In this document: positions 25,355 through 35,681 of the stretch, piece by piece
Layout of the letters: every line of letters starts with the position of its first letter
Position numbering within the stretch: the stretch's first letter is position 1
Translations under genes and position numbers: made by a program
Notes under the pieces: model-generated
The model's database searches: none
Seen by the model: only the letters and a program-made list of their open reading frames with translations
Told to the model about the DNA's origin: nothing
Assembly (NCBI RefSeq): GCF_018595685.2
Contig: NZ_CP092334.1
Span: 21,001 to 85,000 of the forward strand
Direction of reading: 5' to 3'
Source: Flavihumibacter rivuli
Lineage (GTDB): Bacteria > Bacteroidota > Bacteroidia > Chitinophagales > Chitinophagaceae
Length of the DNA stretch: 64,000 bases

Positions 25355-26092
25355 TTACAACAAAAGGGCAGCCAGTATGTAGTCTGCAAAAAGTATGAGA
25401 ACGCAACTCACCACCACCGATTTCGTACTCGCCCTGCCGATTTCCAATGCACCTCCTTCCACGTAATAACCGTAAAAGGCCGGGATACTGGAAATAATGA
25501 AGGAGAATACATAAGCCTTGATGAGGGCAAAGGTTACATTGAAAGGAAGGAATGCCTGGAGTAAGCCCCTGTCGAAATCGGTGCCCGACAAGATCCCAGA
25601 AGCAGTGCCTGCCAGTCTTCCTCCCCAAATACCCAAAGCCGCGGAGATCACAACCAGCATGGGAATCACCAGGAGGGCCGCACCGATCTTGGGTAATATG
25701 AGGTAGGTCTTGGTGTTGATGCCCATGATCTCTAATGCATCGATCTGTTCGCTCACCCTCATGTTCCCCAACTCACTGGCTATCTTACTGCCTACCACTC
25801 CGGCCAGTACGATACAAACAAGGGTGGGGGCGAATTCCAGCAATACCGTATCGCGCACGATCTGGGCAATGGTGGATTTTGGAATGATCGGACTCACCAG
25901 CTGGTAGGCGGTTTGCAGGGTGGAAACTGCCCCCATGAAAATGGAGATGATCACCACGATCCCCAGCGACCCGATGCCAAGTTCGGAGCATTGATGCATG
26001 AACTCCTTCCAGTACACTTTGCCGTTTTCCGGTTTGGAAAACATTCCCCTCAGCATCAATAGGTATCGACCAAAATCTGTAAAAAAAGTCAT
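25355..26092 (-). CDS. mlaE: MlaE-type ABC transporter permease
   Basis: This 245-residue integral inner-membrane protein belongs to the MlaE/YrbE family. Hydrophobic segments lie at about 45-70, 90-105, 140-170, 190-215 and 220-245. The conserved stretch SKIASELGNMRVSEQIDALEIMGINTKTYL, the family's coupling region, is present. It forms the membrane part of the lipid transporter with the ATPase encoded just downstream. The start is the ATG at 26092, 44 bp after the maeB stop on the same strand. Confidence 0.9.
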   Translation of the reverse strand: MTFFTDFGRYLLMLRGMFSKPENGKVYWKEFMHQCSELGIGSLGIVVIISIFMGAVSTLQTAYQLVSPIIPKSTIAQIVRDTVLLEFAPTLVCIVLAGVVGSKIASELGNMRVSEQIDALEIMGINTKTYLILPKIGAALLVIPMLVVISAALGIWGGRLAGTASGILSGTDFDRGLLQAFLPFNVTFALIKAYVFSFIISSIPAFYGYYVEGGALEIGRASTKSVVVSCVLILFADYILAALLL

Positions 26093-26136
26093 GCGCTTTG
26101 CTTGCTTGGTTTAAATTGGTTTATTCCCGTTCATGG

Positions 26137-28482
26137 TCAAATGTCCCGGGAGACATTCTGGAATTTCTTCCACCACTTCGACTTGGTAACGATCTCCGCT
26201 GTTGCCGTTTTACTGCACTTGATCTGCGCATCGATGACCGCAACAAGGGCCATATTGAAGATGCTCCTTACAGAACTGCCCAATTGTAGTACATGTACGG
26301 GCTTTTTCATGCCCAAAAGGATAGGCCCGATCGCATCCGCGCCACCTACTTCTTTCAGGAGATTATATGCTACGTTACCTGCTGCAAGGTTGGGGAAGAT
26401 CAGTGTGTTTACATCCTCGTCTACCAGTTCACTAAAGGGATAGTTTTCTTTCAGGATCTCTTTATTGAAAGCGATACTTGCCTGCATTTCGCCATCCACT
26501 ACCAGGGACGGGTTCCTTTCCTTGACAATTCTCCTGGCTTCCGCTACCAGCTTGGCTTCCGGCGAAGCGCTGCTGCCGAAGTTGGAATAGCTCAGCATGG
26601 CGATCCTTGGGGTGATGTTGAAGTTCCTCACCTCTTTCGCCACCATCAGGGTAATGTCTGCGAGTTCCTCGGCAGTAGGATTGAAGTTGACTGTTGTATC
26701 GGCAAGGAACAGTGGGCCTTTCTTGGTGAGCAACAAGTACATCCCTGCGATCTTCTTCACACCTTCTTCAGTGCCGATCACCTGGATGGCTGGTCGGATG
26801 GTTTCATCGTAGTTGCGGGTCAGGCCGGAGATCATGGCATCGGCATCGCCGGTCTCCACCATCATGCACCCGAAGTAGTTCCTGTCCTTCATGATCTTGT
26901 AAGCCTCATACTTGTTCAGTCCCTTGCGCTGCCGCTTCTGGAACAATACCTGGCCATACAGTTTGCGTTTCTCTTCCTGCTCATCGCTCCTCGGGTCAAT
27001 GATGGGAATGCCATCGAGGTCGATGCTGTTGGAGTCGGCAATGGTCCGGATCTTCTTCTCATCTCCCAGCAGGATGGGGTAGGCAACGCCTTCTTCAAAC
27101 ACGATCTGGGCAGCTTTCAGGATCTTGAGGTTATCGGCTTCTGCAAATACCAGTCGCTTGGGGTCTTTCCTCGCCTTGTTGCCGATTACGCGCATTAACT
27201 GGTTGTCAAGTCCCAGCCTTTTGTTCAGTTCAACCGAATAGGCATCCCAGTTAGTAATGGTTGACTGGGCAACACCGCTGTCGATCGCGGCTTTCGCCAC
27301 TGCAGGGGCAACGGTTGACAACAAACGGGGATCAAGGGGCTTTGGAATGATATAGGTCGGACCAAAGCTCATGCTCTTTTCGTTATAGGCCAGGTTAACG
27401 ATATCGGGGACCGGGCTCTTGGCCAGTTCTGCCAATGCCCTTACTGCGGCCAGTTTCATTTCCTCATTGATCTGTGTGGCCCTTACATCAAGGGCACCAC
27501 GGAAAATAAAGGGGAAACCCAATACATTGTTCACCTGGTTGGGATAATCACTTCTGCCTGTAGCCATGATGATATCCTTTCGGGCAGCCACGGCTTTTTC
27601 ATAAGTGATCTCCGGGTCGGGGTTGGCCATCGCGAAAACGATCGGGTTCTTGGCCATGCCCTGCACCATTTCCGTGGTTACTACATTGCCTACGCTTAGC
27701 CCCAGGAATACATCGGCATTTTCCATTGCCTTGCCCAATGTCCAGTCTGGTGATTTTACGGCAAATGGTTTCTTGTCCTCGCCCAGATCGGTACGTCCTG
27801 CATGCAGCACCCCGTCCTTGTCGAACATGATGAAGTTTTCATGCCTGGCTCCCAGGGAAACATAAAGCTTCACGCAGGCCATAGCCGCGGCACCGGCGCC
27901 ATTAACCACGAACCGTACCTTTTCGATCTTCTTTTTCTGGAGCTCCAGTGCATTGATCAGGGCAGCTGCGCTGATGATAGCAGTACCATGCTGGTCATCA
28001 TGCATAACAGGGATCTTCAGCTGCTTTTTGAGCTCCTGTTCTATGTAAAAGCATTCGGGGGCCTTTATGTCTTCCAGGTTGATCCCGCCGAATGTGGGCT
28101 CAAGTGCCTTTACGATCTCTACAAACTTTACAGGGTCTTTCTCGTTTACCTCAATATCAAATACGTCAATATCAGCGAATATTTTAAACAATACGCCTTT
28201 TCCTTCCATTACCGGCTTGCTCGCTTCTGGGCCAATATCGCCCAGGCCAAGCACTGCCGTTCCATTACTGATCACGGCCACCAGGTTGCCCTTGGCCGTG
28301 TACTTATATACATTTTCCTTATGTGCTGCGATTTCCTTGCAGGGTTCAGCCACTCCGGGGCTATAGGCCAATGACAGGTCCCTTTGGGTCTTCGCTTCCT
28401 TGGTTGGAATGACTTCTATTTTTCCCGGCCTGCCTTTTGCATGGTATTCAAGGGCTTGCGATCGTCTTGCTTCTTTCGCCAT
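26137..28482 (-). CDS. maeB: NADP-dependent malic enzyme with C-terminal phosphotransacetylase-like domain
   Basis: This 781-residue fusion has two parts. Residues about 1-430 are malic enzyme, converting malate to pyruvate, CO2 and NADPH. Visible there are [15 protein letters not shown], the metal- and substrate-binding HDDQHGTAI, and the nucleotide-binding [12 protein letters not shown]. Residues about 445-781 resemble phosphotransacetylase (for example RLVFAEADN, the [15 protein letters not shown] block and [17 protein letters not shown]). In known MaeB proteins this second domain is regulatory, sensing acetyl-CoA, and not catalytic. The length is normal for the fused form. It is a soluble cytoplasmic enzyme. 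The mlaE gene follows 44 bp later and could be read through. Confidence 0.96.
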   Translation of the reverse strand: MAKEARRSQALEYHAKGRPGKIEVIPTKEAKTQRDLSLAYSPGVAEPCKEIAAHKENVYKYTAKGNLVAVISNGTAVLGLGDIGPEASKPVMEGKGVLFKIFADIDVFDIEVNEKDPVKFVEIVKALEPTFGGINLEDIKAPECFYIEQELKKQLKIPVMHDDQHGTAIISAAALINALELQKKKIEKVRFVVNGAGAAAMACVKLYVSLGARHENFIMFDKDGVLHAGRTDLGEDKKPFAVKSPDWTLGKAMENADVFLGLSVGNVVTTEMVQGMAKNPIVFAMANPDPEITYEKAVAARKDIIMATGRSDYPNQVNNVLGFPFIFRGALDVRATQINEEMKLAAVRALAELAKSPVPDIVNLAYNEKSMSFGPTYIIPKPLDPRLLSTVAPAVAKAAIDSGVAQSTITNWDAYSVELNKRLGLDNQLMRVIGNKARKDPKRLVFAEADNLKILKAAQIVFEEGVAYPILLGDEKKIRTIADSNSIDLDGIPIIDPRSDEQEEKRKLYGQVLFQKRQRKGLNKYEAYKIMKDRNYFGCMMVETGDADAMISGLTRNYDETIRPAIQVIGTEEGVKKIAGMYLLLTKKGPLFLADTTVNFNPTAEELADITLMVAKEVRNFNITPRIAMLSYSNFGSSASPEAKLVAEARRIVKERNPSLVVDGEMQASIAFNKEILKENYPFSELVDEDVNTLIFPNLAAGNVAYNLLKEVGGADAIGPILLGMKKPVHVLQLGSSVRSIFNMALVAVIDAQIKCSKTATAEIVTKSKWWKKFQNVSRDI

Positions 28483-28746
28483 AATGTTTTTTTAATGTTC
28501 AGGGGTTTGATCCCCGTTCCACGGCATGATTGCCATTGTGGAATCCAAATGGATGGTCGGTTTGGTTAGAAACAGGGGTGCAAAATACGAAAATGAGCCA
28601 GACTAGTGGCCCTTATAGCGTTTATAAGTGCTGCCCCGGACTGTTGGGATAGGGGGCTGCCCGCCCGGAAGGGCAATACGACTGACCATATGAGAAGATA
28701 ATCGGGCTAAGGCCGCCCGTTAAACTGCAATAACCCGGTAAATATT

Positions 28747-29931
28747 TCAATAGCTGAGTCCTGCGCCCATGGCGGCCATCAGGCCTATACCGATGGGGAT
28801 GGCAGTTTCGTCAATATCAAAATTTGGGGTATGTACTCCTGAAGTGATCCCCTTTTCCTTGTTCATTACACCCAGGCGGAAAAAACAACCGGGAATTTGC
28901 TGGGAATAATAGCCGAAATCTTCCGCACCCATCCTGATCTCTGTTTCGCCAACCTTCTCCTCGCCCATGTATTCCCTGGCAATGGCACTGGCCTTTTCAT
29001 GCAGTCGTTCGTTATTGTACACGGTTGGGTAACCAATGTCGATATGGAGGTCAACACTCGCCCCCATGCTTTTCCCGACGCCTTCCACGATCTCACGGAT
29101 ATGTTTATGCGCTTCGAAACGCCATTGCTCATCCATTGCCCTGAATGTTCCCATTAGTTTCACTTCGGCGGGGATCACATTGGTGGTATGGCCACCCTGG
29201 AAGGAGGTAATGGACAGCACCGATGGTTGCAATGGGTCGCGGTTACGGCTGATTACCTGCTGCAAGGCCACCACAATATGCGATGCTACCAGTATGGTAT
29301 CTACGGTCAGGTGGGGGCCGGCCGCATGTCCGCCCTTGCTTTTGACAGAAATGTAGATCTCATCTGCACTGGCCATTACCTTTCCCGAACGGAAGCTTAC
29401 CTGTCCAACCGGCATCTGCGGATGAACGTGAAGGCCGACAATGGCTTCCGGACGGGGATTTTCAAGTACACCATCTTTTATCATCAGGCTTGCACCACCG
29501 GGGTTCCTTTCTTCTCCCGGCTGGAAGACCAGTTTAACGGTTCCTTCCCATTGGTCCCTTAATTCATTGAGGATCCTGGCTGCACCCAGCAGGCAGGTAG
29601 TATGGACATCATGACCACAGGCGTGCATGATACCTTTTTTCAGGGAACGGTAGGGGACATCGTTGGCTTCTTCAATAGGTAATGCGTCCATGTCGGCACG
29701 CAAGGCGATCACCCTGGAACCCGGGTTACGTCCTTCAATGAGGCCGACCACCCCGGTAGTGGCCATCACCTGGAAGGGGATGCCGCATTCCCTTAATTTG
29801 GATTGGATGAAGGAACTGGTTTCATATTCCTCGTAGCTCAGTTCAGGATGGGCGTGCAAATGTCTTCTGACTGACACGTACTCTTCTGCATATTGTGCTG
29901 CCAACTGCCTTATTGTTCCGTGAATACTCAT
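28747..29931 (-). CDS. M20 family amidohydrolase (M20D-like)
   Basis: This 394-residue metal-dependent amidohydrolase is similar to N-acyl-L-amino-acid and IAA-amino-acid hydrolases. The M20D metal-site cysteine and histidine are in HACGHDVH (Cys105, His107), with FQPGEE supplying the next acidic ligand and VGLHVHP a further histidine. The dimerisation domain occupies about 180-300. I use the ATG at 29931; the in-frame start at 29949 would lie upstream of the TATTTTTG box at 29936-29943. The substrate is probably an N-acylated amino acid or peptide but is not determined. No signal peptide is visible. Confidence 0.88.
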   Translation of the reverse strand: MSIHGTIRQLAAQYAEEYVSVRRHLHAHPELSYEEYETSSFIQSKLRECGIPFQVMATTGVVGLIEGRNPGSRVIALRADMDALPIEEANDVPYRSLKKGIMHACGHDVHTTCLLGAARILNELRDQWEGTVKLVFQPGEERNPGGASLMIKDGVLENPRPEAIVGLHVHPQMPVGQVSFRSGKVMASADEIYISVKSKGGHAAGPHLTVDTILVASHIVVALQQVISRNRDPLQPSVLSITSFQGGHTTNVIPAEVKLMGTFRAMDEQWRFEAHKHIREIVEGVGKSMGASVDLHIDIGYPTVYNNERLHEKASAIAREYMGEEKVGETEIRMGAEDFGYYSQQIPGCFFRLGVMNKEKGITSGVHTPNFDIDETAIPIGIGLMAAMGAGLSY

Positions 29932-29935
29932 GCTC

Positions 29936-29943
29936 CAAAAATA
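29936..29943 (-). promoter_or_regulatory. -7 box directly upstream of the M20 amidohydrolase
   Basis: TATTTTTG on the minus strand fits TAnnTTTG and ends 4 nt before the chosen ATG, which would make the message nearly leaderless. No TTG was found at the correct -33 spacing. Confidence 0.4.
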
Positions 29944-30018
29944 AGGCATCTGCCTCCAATCGGGCAGCAGGATATAAGATAGGAATGGGAAAGTCCTGGA
30001 ATGCCTGTTGCAGCCTGG

Positions 30019-30444
30019 TTATTGTTCCTGCATGAGGGAGTCGGTAGGATCAACCTCTATCACATCATTGACAATGTAAACGTTGTTCTTAAACTCCCTT
30101 GCTAATTGCCGCTGGTATTCTTCCGCTTCTTTCCTGGTCTTGAAATTGCCTACCCTTAACCTGAAATAAGGTGACTGGTACATCAGGTAGGCTTTCAGTT
30201 CCGGGAAAAGTTTATACACCCTTGTCTTTGCAGAAATGGCTGCATTGCGGTCAGTGGTATTGATCACCTGGATACGGAATCCGGAAACATTCCGCCTGGC
30301 TTCACGGGTGGTGAATTCATTTATCTCTGCCTGTTTGCGGACCAATTGATCGATCCTTGGGTCCTTATACACCACCAGGCTGTCGGATTGTCCAAATCCA
30401 GCCTTGACGAGCAATAATAATACAAGGGATAAGATCTGTTTCAT
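30019..30444 (-). CDS. SPOR domain-containing exported protein
   Basis: This 141-residue protein has a signal peptide (about 1-18, ending AGFGQ). A SPOR-type repeat pair covers about residues 50-130: GFRIQVINTTDRNAAISAKTRV and YFRLRVGNFKTRKEAEEYQRQL match the two halves of the domain. SPOR domains bind glycan strands lacking stem peptides, often at the division site. The protein is likely periplasmic. It lies 30 bp downstream of deoC on the same strand, so the two may share a transcript, although their functions look unrelated. Confidence 0.8.
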   Translation of the reverse strand: MKQILSLVLLLLVKAGFGQSDSLVVYKDPRIDQLVRKQAEINEFTTREARRNVSGFRIQVINTTDRNAAISAKTRVYKLFPELKAYLMYQSPYFRLRVGNFKTRKEAEEYQRQLAREFKNNVYIVNDVIEVDPTDSLMQEQ

Positions 30445-30474
30445 ACTTTAGCTTTAGCAAATTCCTCGCCAGAA

Positions 30475-31149
30475 TTAATAGCCTGTTGTGTTGTGCCCGG
30501 GTTCTCCCTTAACAATGGCCACGCTGGCGCTGCAGCCTAACCTTTCGGCCCCGGCAGCAACCAGGGCGCTGGCAAAGGCATAATCGCGAATGCCGCCGGA
30601 AGCCTTTATCCTTACACCTGCCGGCAGATGTTTGCGCATCAGTTCTACCGCTTCTACACTGGCGCCTTTTTCTGCATAGCCTGTAGAGGTTTTCATGAAA
30701 TCAATACCTAAGGGGCCGAGTTTCTGGCAGCAAGCAATGATCTCTCCTTCTGTAAGGATCCCGCTTTCAATGATCACCTTTAGGAGTTTACCCTTATTGT
30801 GGCATACCTCCACCAGTAGCCGAACTTCCTTCTCCAGGTAGGACCAGTCCTGCTGCCTTAATGCGATAAGATTGATGACCATGTCGATCTCATGTGCGCC
30901 ATCAACAATGGCAAGGATGGTCTCCGCCACTTTTGCCTCTGTTGCTGAATAGCCAAAAGGAAAACCTACGACCGTAGCCACTTTGACATGGGTCGGCGCA
31001 AGGATGGCAGCGGCCCTTTTTACAAAGGGAGGAGGAACGCAAACAGCAGCAAATCCATATTCCACCGACTCATTACATAATTTCTCAATATCTGCGATGG
31101 TGGTGGTAGGCTTCAAAATAGTATGGTCGATATACCCTGCTATGTTCAT
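30475..31149 (-). CDS. deoC: Deoxyribose-phosphate aldolase
   Basis: This 224-residue class I aldolase splits 2-deoxyribose 5-phosphate into acetaldehyde and glyceraldehyde 3-phosphate during nucleoside breakdown. The Schiff-base lysine is Lys153 in MKTSTGY, with Lys182 in VRIKASGG and Asp89 in HEIDMVIN completing the site. Length and opening (IDHTILKPTTT) are typical. It is divergent from the amidohydrolase gene starting at 31239, with an 89-bp shared upstream region. Confidence 0.97.
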   Translation of the reverse strand: MNIAGYIDHTILKPTTTIADIEKLCNESVEYGFAAVCVPPPFVKRAAAILAPTHVKVATVVGFPFGYSATEAKVAETILAIVDGAHEIDMVINLIALRQQDWSYLEKEVRLLVEVCHNKGKLLKVIIESGILTEGEIIACCQKLGPLGIDFMKTSTGYAEKGASVEAVELMRKHLPAGVRIKASGGIRDYAFASALVAAGAERLGCSASVAIVKGEPGHNTTGY

Positions 31150-31238
31150 AAAAAATAGTTGCCGTTAGTCATATTTGGTGGCCTAAGTTAGCTCATTTGC
31201 ATAAATTCGGATTTCACTTAAACAAAACCTACACGCAT

Positions 31239-34200
31239 ATGAGAAAGCTATTCCTGTCGCCTCCCCGGCGCCGGATACCGGCTATTATTGCCGGTTTACT
31301 CTTTGCTTCTTTCGTTCAGGCACAACCGACATTCCCAGTTAATGACATTGCTGATCCAAAGCAGGCCACTTTTGCCTTCACCAATGCCAATATTGTAAGC
31401 AACAGCCAGACAACGTTGACCAACGCTACCATGGTGGTAAAGGACGGAAAGATCCTTGCTGTTGGCACCAATGTAGCTGTACCAAAAGAAGCAATGGTGA
31501 TCGATTGCAAAGGAAAGTATATCTATCCTTCCTTTATTGATATCTATGCCGATTACGGCATGCCTGCTGTTGAGCGGCCTCGCGGCGGATTCAACTTCCT
31601 GGCACCTGCCCAGTTGACCAGTAACCAGAAAGGTGCTTATGGCTGGAACCAGGCCCTGCATGCCGATGTGGATGCGGTGAAAATGTTCGCGGCAGATGAA
31701 GCAAAGGCCAAAGGGATGCGCGAAGCTGGTTTCGGTGCAGTGCTTACCCATGTAAGGGATGGAATAGCCAGGGGCACCGGTACCTTGGTAACCCTTGCCA
31801 ATGCTAAGGAAAATAAGCTGGTCATAAAGGAAAAGGCCGCTGCACATTTTTCATTCAATAAGGGCACTTCCACCCAGAGCTATCCCAGCAGTTTGATGGG
31901 TAGTATTGCCTTGTTGCGGCAGACCTACCTGGACGCGCAATGGTACAAGACCAATGCCGATAAGGAAGGCGTTAACCTTACGCTTAAGGCCTGGAATGAA
32001 ACGCAGGCACTTCCCCAGATCTTCGAAGCCAATGATAAGTGGAATGCCCTTCGCGCTGATAAGATCGGTGATGAGTTTGGGGTGCAATATGTGATCAAGG
32101 CCGGCGGTAATGAGTATCAGCGCATCAATGAAATGGCTGGTACCAGGGCTACCTTCATCCTGCCCCTGAGCTATCCCCAGGCTATGGATGTAGAGGATCC
32201 CAATGATGCCCGTTTTGTTTCCTTGTCAGATATGAAGCATTGGGAGATGGCGCCAGCCAATGCCGCTTTCTTTGAGAAGGCCAATATCCCCTTCTGCCTG
32301 ACCACCGCAGACCTTAAGGAAACCAAGCAGTTCATGGCCAATCTCCGCAAGGCCATTGAGTATGGACTGAGCGAGGCCAGGGCACTCGATGCATTGACCA
32401 GGACCCCGGCAACTGTTCTTGGTGTGTACAATAATGTAGGAAGCCTGGAAGCCGGCAAATTGGCCAATTTCCTGGTTGCCTCAGGACCTATCTTCAATGA
32501 AAAGACCGTTATCTACCAGAACTGGGTGCAGGGCGAAAAATATGCAGTGAATGAATCAGCCTGGGATGCAGTGGGTGGCCAGTATAACCTGGTGGTGAAT
32601 TTGCCCAAGGGTAAGATGAACTATAACCTCGATGTTAAAGGAAACAATAGTGCCAATATCCTTGATAAGGATACCATTGCCACGAAGTTTACCTATGATG
32701 GCAAGATGGTCAGGATCAGTTTCCCGGAGTCAAAACAGTCAAAGAATACCATCCGATTGAGCGGGGTGAACAATGGCGATATCTGGCAGGGTATGGCTGA
32801 GGATGCATCAGGTGCTAAAGGTTATTTCACAGCAACCCTATCCAGGGCAGCAGACACCAAAGCAGATTCTGTAAGGAAGAAGCCTGTGCCTGCCATTGGA
32901 AAGGTGACTTACCCATTCAATGGATATGGATGGGAAGAATTGCCGAAGCAGGAGACCTACCTCATCAGGAATGCTACTGTTTGGACAAATGAAGCAGAAG
33001 GCAAACTGGAAGGTGCCGATGTGCTGGTAAAGAATGGAAAGATCGCTGCTGTAGGTAAGGGACTTACTGATGCCGGCGCTAAAGTGATCGATGGTACAGG
33101 TAAGCACCTGACAGCTGGTGTGATCGATGAGCATTCCCATATTGCCGCAGCCTCTATTAACGAGGGTGGCCAGTCCGTTACTTCAGAGGTAAGGATCGCA
33201 GATAACCTGAATCCCGATGATATCAATATCTATCGCCAGTTGAGTGGTGGCGTTACCTCTTCGCATATCCTTCACGGCTCTGCCAATACTATTGGTGGAC
33301 AGACCCAGTTGATCAAGCTGCGCTGGGGTGCCAATGCCGAAGACCTGAAATTCGCCAATTGGGATCCGTTTATCAAGTTCGCCCTGGGTGAGAATGTTAA
33401 GCGAACTGCAGCTACTTCCAACAATCGCTTTCCCGATTCAAGAATGGGTGTGGAAGAAGTGTTGGTGGATGCGTTTACCCGTGCCCGTGATTATGAAAAT
33501 ACCATCAAGGCTGCCAGTGTTACCGGGGATACAAAAACGAAGAAGGGTGCAGCAACTGTTAATCCCTGGGCTACAGTAAGGAGGGACCTGGAGCTGGATG
33601 CCCTGGTAGAGATCCTGAATAAGAAGCGCTTCATTACCTGCCACTCTTATGTACAGAGCGAGATCGTGGCTGCCATGCGCGTAGGGGAGAAGTTTGGTTT
33701 TACTTTCAATACTTTCACCCATATCCTGGAAGGATACAAGGTTGCTGATAAGATGAAGGCACATGGCGCCAACGCATCTACCTTCAGTGATTGGTGGAAT
33801 TACAAGATGGAAGTGGTAGACGCTATTCCTTACAATGCCACCATCATGAATAAGGTTGGATTGAATGTGGCTATCAATTCTGATGATGCTGAAATGGCCC
33901 GAAGGCTGAACCAGGAAGCGGCTAAGAGCGTGAAGTATGGAGGAATGGGTGAAGAAGATGCCTTGAAGATGGTTACCCTCAATCCTGCCAGGATGCTGCA
34001 TGTTGATGACCGTGTAGGAAGCATTAAAGTGGGTAAGGATGCTGACCTGGTACTGTGGAGTGATCATCCGCTGAGCATCTATGCCAGGGCCGAGAAGACC
34101 ATGGTTGATGGTATTGTCTATTTCGACCGCGAAAAGGATAAGGTATTGCGTGCCGGGATCACTGCTGAACGCAGCAGGCTGATCCAGAAAATGGCAGGCG

Positions 34201-34328
34201 AAAAGAAAGCTGGTATGCCTACTGTTCCGGCAACAGCAAGTATGGAGATCATGCATACCTGTTCCGAACATAACCACAAGCATGGCTTGCTGGTGATCGA
34301 GGCAGAGACTATTAACAGTAACAACTAA
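31239..34328 (+). CDS. Exported double amidohydrolase-fold protein
   Basis: This 1029-residue protein starts at the ATG at 31239, opening on a signal peptide (to about residue 34, SFVQAQ). It holds two consecutive amidohydrolase modules. In the first (about 45-440) the usual HxH after the first strand is replaced by DIYADYG, so the metal site looks dead. In the second (about 580-1010) it is intact: DEHSHIA, then TCHSY, FTHILEG and NSDDAE supply the remaining His and Asp ligands. The second module is therefore the likely hydrolase, acting on an unknown amide or cyclic substrate in the periplasm. The next gene, 12 bp on, encodes a related single-module protein. Confidence 0.85.
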   Translation: MRKLFLSPPRRRIPAIIAGLLFASFVQAQPTFPVNDIADPKQATFAFTNANIVSNSQTTLTNATMVVKDGKILAVGTNVAVPKEAMVIDCKGKYIYPSFIDIYADYGMPAVERPRGGFNFLAPAQLTSNQKGAYGWNQALHADVDAVKMFAADEAKAKGMREAGFGAVLTHVRDGIARGTGTLVTLANAKENKLVIKEKAAAHFSFNKGTSTQSYPSSLMGSIALLRQTYLDAQWYKTNADKEGVNLTLKAWNETQALPQIFEANDKWNALRADKIGDEFGVQYVIKAGGNEYQRINEMAGTRATFILPLSYPQAMDVEDPNDARFVSLSDMKHWEMAPANAAFFEKANIPFCLTTADLKETKQFMANLRKAIEYGLSEARALDALTRTPATVLGVYNNVGSLEAGKLANFLVASGPIFNEKTVIYQNWVQGEKYAVNESAWDAVGGQYNLVVNLPKGKMNYNLDVKGNNSANILDKDTIATKFTYDGKMVRISFPESKQSKNTIRLSGVNNGDIWQGMAEDASGAKGYFTATLSRAADTKADSVRKKPVPAIGKVTYPFNGYGWEELPKQETYLIRNATVWTNEAEGKLEGADVLVKNGKIAAVGKGLTDAGAKVIDGTGKHLTAGVIDEHSHIAAASINEGGQSVTSEVRIADNLNPDDINIYRQLSGGVTSSHILHGSANTIGGQTQLIKLRWGANAEDLKFANWDPFIKFALGENVKRTAATSNNRFPDSRMGVEEVLVDAFTRARDYENTIKAASVTGDTKTKKGAATVNPWATVRRDLELDALVEILNKKRFITCHSYVQSEIVAAMRVGEKFGFTFNTFTHILEGYKVADKMKAHGANASTFSDWWNYKMEVVDAIPYNATIMNKVGLNVAINSDDAEMARRLNQEAAKSVKYGGMGEEDALKMVTLNPARMLHVDDRVGSIKVGKDADLVLWSDHPLSIYARAEKTMVDGIVYFDREKDKVLRAGITAERSRLIQKMAGEKKAGMPTVPATASMEIMHTCSEHNHKHGLLVIEAETINSNN

Positions 34329-34340
34329 AGCGGCGAAAAA

Positions 34341-35651
34341 ATGAAAAAGCAATTATTCAAGATACTTTGCGGTTTGATGTTGGCAGCTCCGGGTTTTGCC
34401 CAGGAGAATGTATATCCCGCAAAAGAGTACAAAGGTTTATTGTTCCTGAAGAACGCCACCGTGCATGTTGGCAATGGTGAAGTGCTGGAAGGAATGACCA
34501 TTAAAGTTAGCAATGGCAAGATCGAACAGATCGCCAAAGACCTGGCAATACCCATGGATGACGTGAAGGTTTTCGATGTGAAGGGTAAGCATGTTTATCC
34601 AGGCCTGATCCTTTCCAATTCACTGCTTGGGTTGGTTGAAGTGAACAGTGTTAGAGCAACCGTTGACCATACGGAAATCGGGGAAATCAACCCATCGATC
34701 CGTTCCATCGTTGCCTATAATACGGACTCCAAAGTGATCAATACCCTGAAGAGCAATGGAATCCTGTTGGCGAATATCATTCCCCAGGGAGGCCTGGTAT
34801 CCGGTTCTTCCACAGTTGTTCAGCTGGATGCCTGGAATTGGGAAGATGCTGCCTACAAGATGGATAATGCCATCCAGTTCCGTATGCCCAGCCTTATCAA
34901 TCGTCCTAACCCCTTTGCAGAATTCCTGGGAATTGCCCAGCCAGCCGGCGATCCAGTGAAAAGGGGATTGGAGCAGGTGGAAAAGGTGAAGGCCTTTTTC
35001 CGTGAAGCGCAGGCTTATGCCAAGGAACCTGTTCATGCTGCCGTTAACCTGAAGTATGAAGCGGTAAAGGGGCTTTTCAATAAGACCCAGAAGCTCTTTG
35101 TGCATTGCGATATTGTCAAGGAGATGTTGGTGGCGGTGGACTTCGCCAAGGAGTTTGGAATGGATGTGGTTATTGTTGGTGGTAGTGAAAGCTTCCAGAT
35201 AGCGGACCTGCTGAAGGCAAATAATATCCCGGTCATTTTATCCCAAATGCATAGCCTGCCTACCATGACCGATGATGATGTTGACCAGCCTTATAAAACA
35301 GCAGCTGCTTTGCAAAAGGCCGGTGTGTTGTTCGCCATCAATGATGAAGATGGCCAGACCCGTGGCCGCAACCTTCCTTTTAATGCCGGTACAGCAGTTG
35401 CTTACGGCCTTACCAAGGAACAGGCGCTGCAAGCCATCACCCTGAATGCTGCGAAGATCCTGGGTATCGCAGACAGGACGGGCTCCATCGAAGTAGGTAA
35501 GGATGCTAACCTTGTGGTTAGTGAAGGTGATATCCTGGACATGCGTACCAGTATTATCACCCATGCTTTCATCCAGGGAAGGGTGCTTGACCTGACCGAC
35601 AAGCACAAACAGTTGAACGAGCGTTACAAGCAGAAGTATAATATCAAATGA
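34341..35651 (+). CDS. Exported amidohydrolase-fold protein, metal site degenerate
   Basis: This 436-residue protein has a signal peptide (to about residue 20, PGFAQ) and one amidohydrolase module. The normal HxH motif after KGKHVYPGLI is replaced by LSNSLLG, while later ligand-like positions survive (FVHCD, NDEDGQ). The closing block ITLNAAKILGIADRTGSIEVGKDANLVV is typical of the fold. It resembles a diverged copy of a module of the upstream protein and is cotranscribed with it (12-bp gap). A heteromeric or pseudoenzyme role is an inference. Confidence 0.82.
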   Translation: MKKQLFKILCGLMLAAPGFAQENVYPAKEYKGLLFLKNATVHVGNGEVLEGMTIKVSNGKIEQIAKDLAIPMDDVKVFDVKGKHVYPGLILSNSLLGLVEVNSVRATVDHTEIGEINPSIRSIVAYNTDSKVINTLKSNGILLANIIPQGGLVSGSSTVVQLDAWNWEDAAYKMDNAIQFRMPSLINRPNPFAEFLGIAQPAGDPVKRGLEQVEKVKAFFREAQAYAKEPVHAAVNLKYEAVKGLFNKTQKLFVHCDIVKEMLVAVDFAKEFGMDVVIVGGSESFQIADLLKANNIPVILSQMHSLPTMTDDDVDQPYKTAAALQKAGVLFAINDEDGQTRGRNLPFNAGTAVAYGLTKEQALQAITLNAAKILGIADRTGSIEVGKDANLVVSEGDILDMRTSIITHAFIQGRVLDLTDKHKQLNERYKQKYNIK

Positions 35652-35656
35652 TCAGC

Positions 35657-35681
35657 AAGCCCCGGGAAACCGGGGCTTTTT
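35657..35681 (+). terminator. Terminator of the amidohydrolase operon
   Basis: The stem AAGCCCCGG (35657-35665) / CCGGGGCTT (35670-35678), with a GAAA loop and a T-run after it, lies directly behind the stop codon at 35651. Confidence 0.88.

Noticed and set aside
26293..27198. 301-codon open frame antisense to maeB
   Set aside because: It lies wholly within a certain conserved enzyme gene on the other strand and its translation lacks any family pattern; such long antisense frames come from the codon bias of this genome.
28483..28746. Several short G+C-rich inverted repeats between maeB and the M20 gene, considered as a riboswitch or ncRNA
   Set aside because: The stems are only 4-6 bp with no known riboswitch core; a weak terminator for the M20 gene is as likely.
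33438..34352. 304-codon open frame antisense to the double amidohydrolase gene
   Set aside because: Same reasoning: the sense protein has clear catalytic motifs, while the antisense product is Cys- and His-rich without structure.
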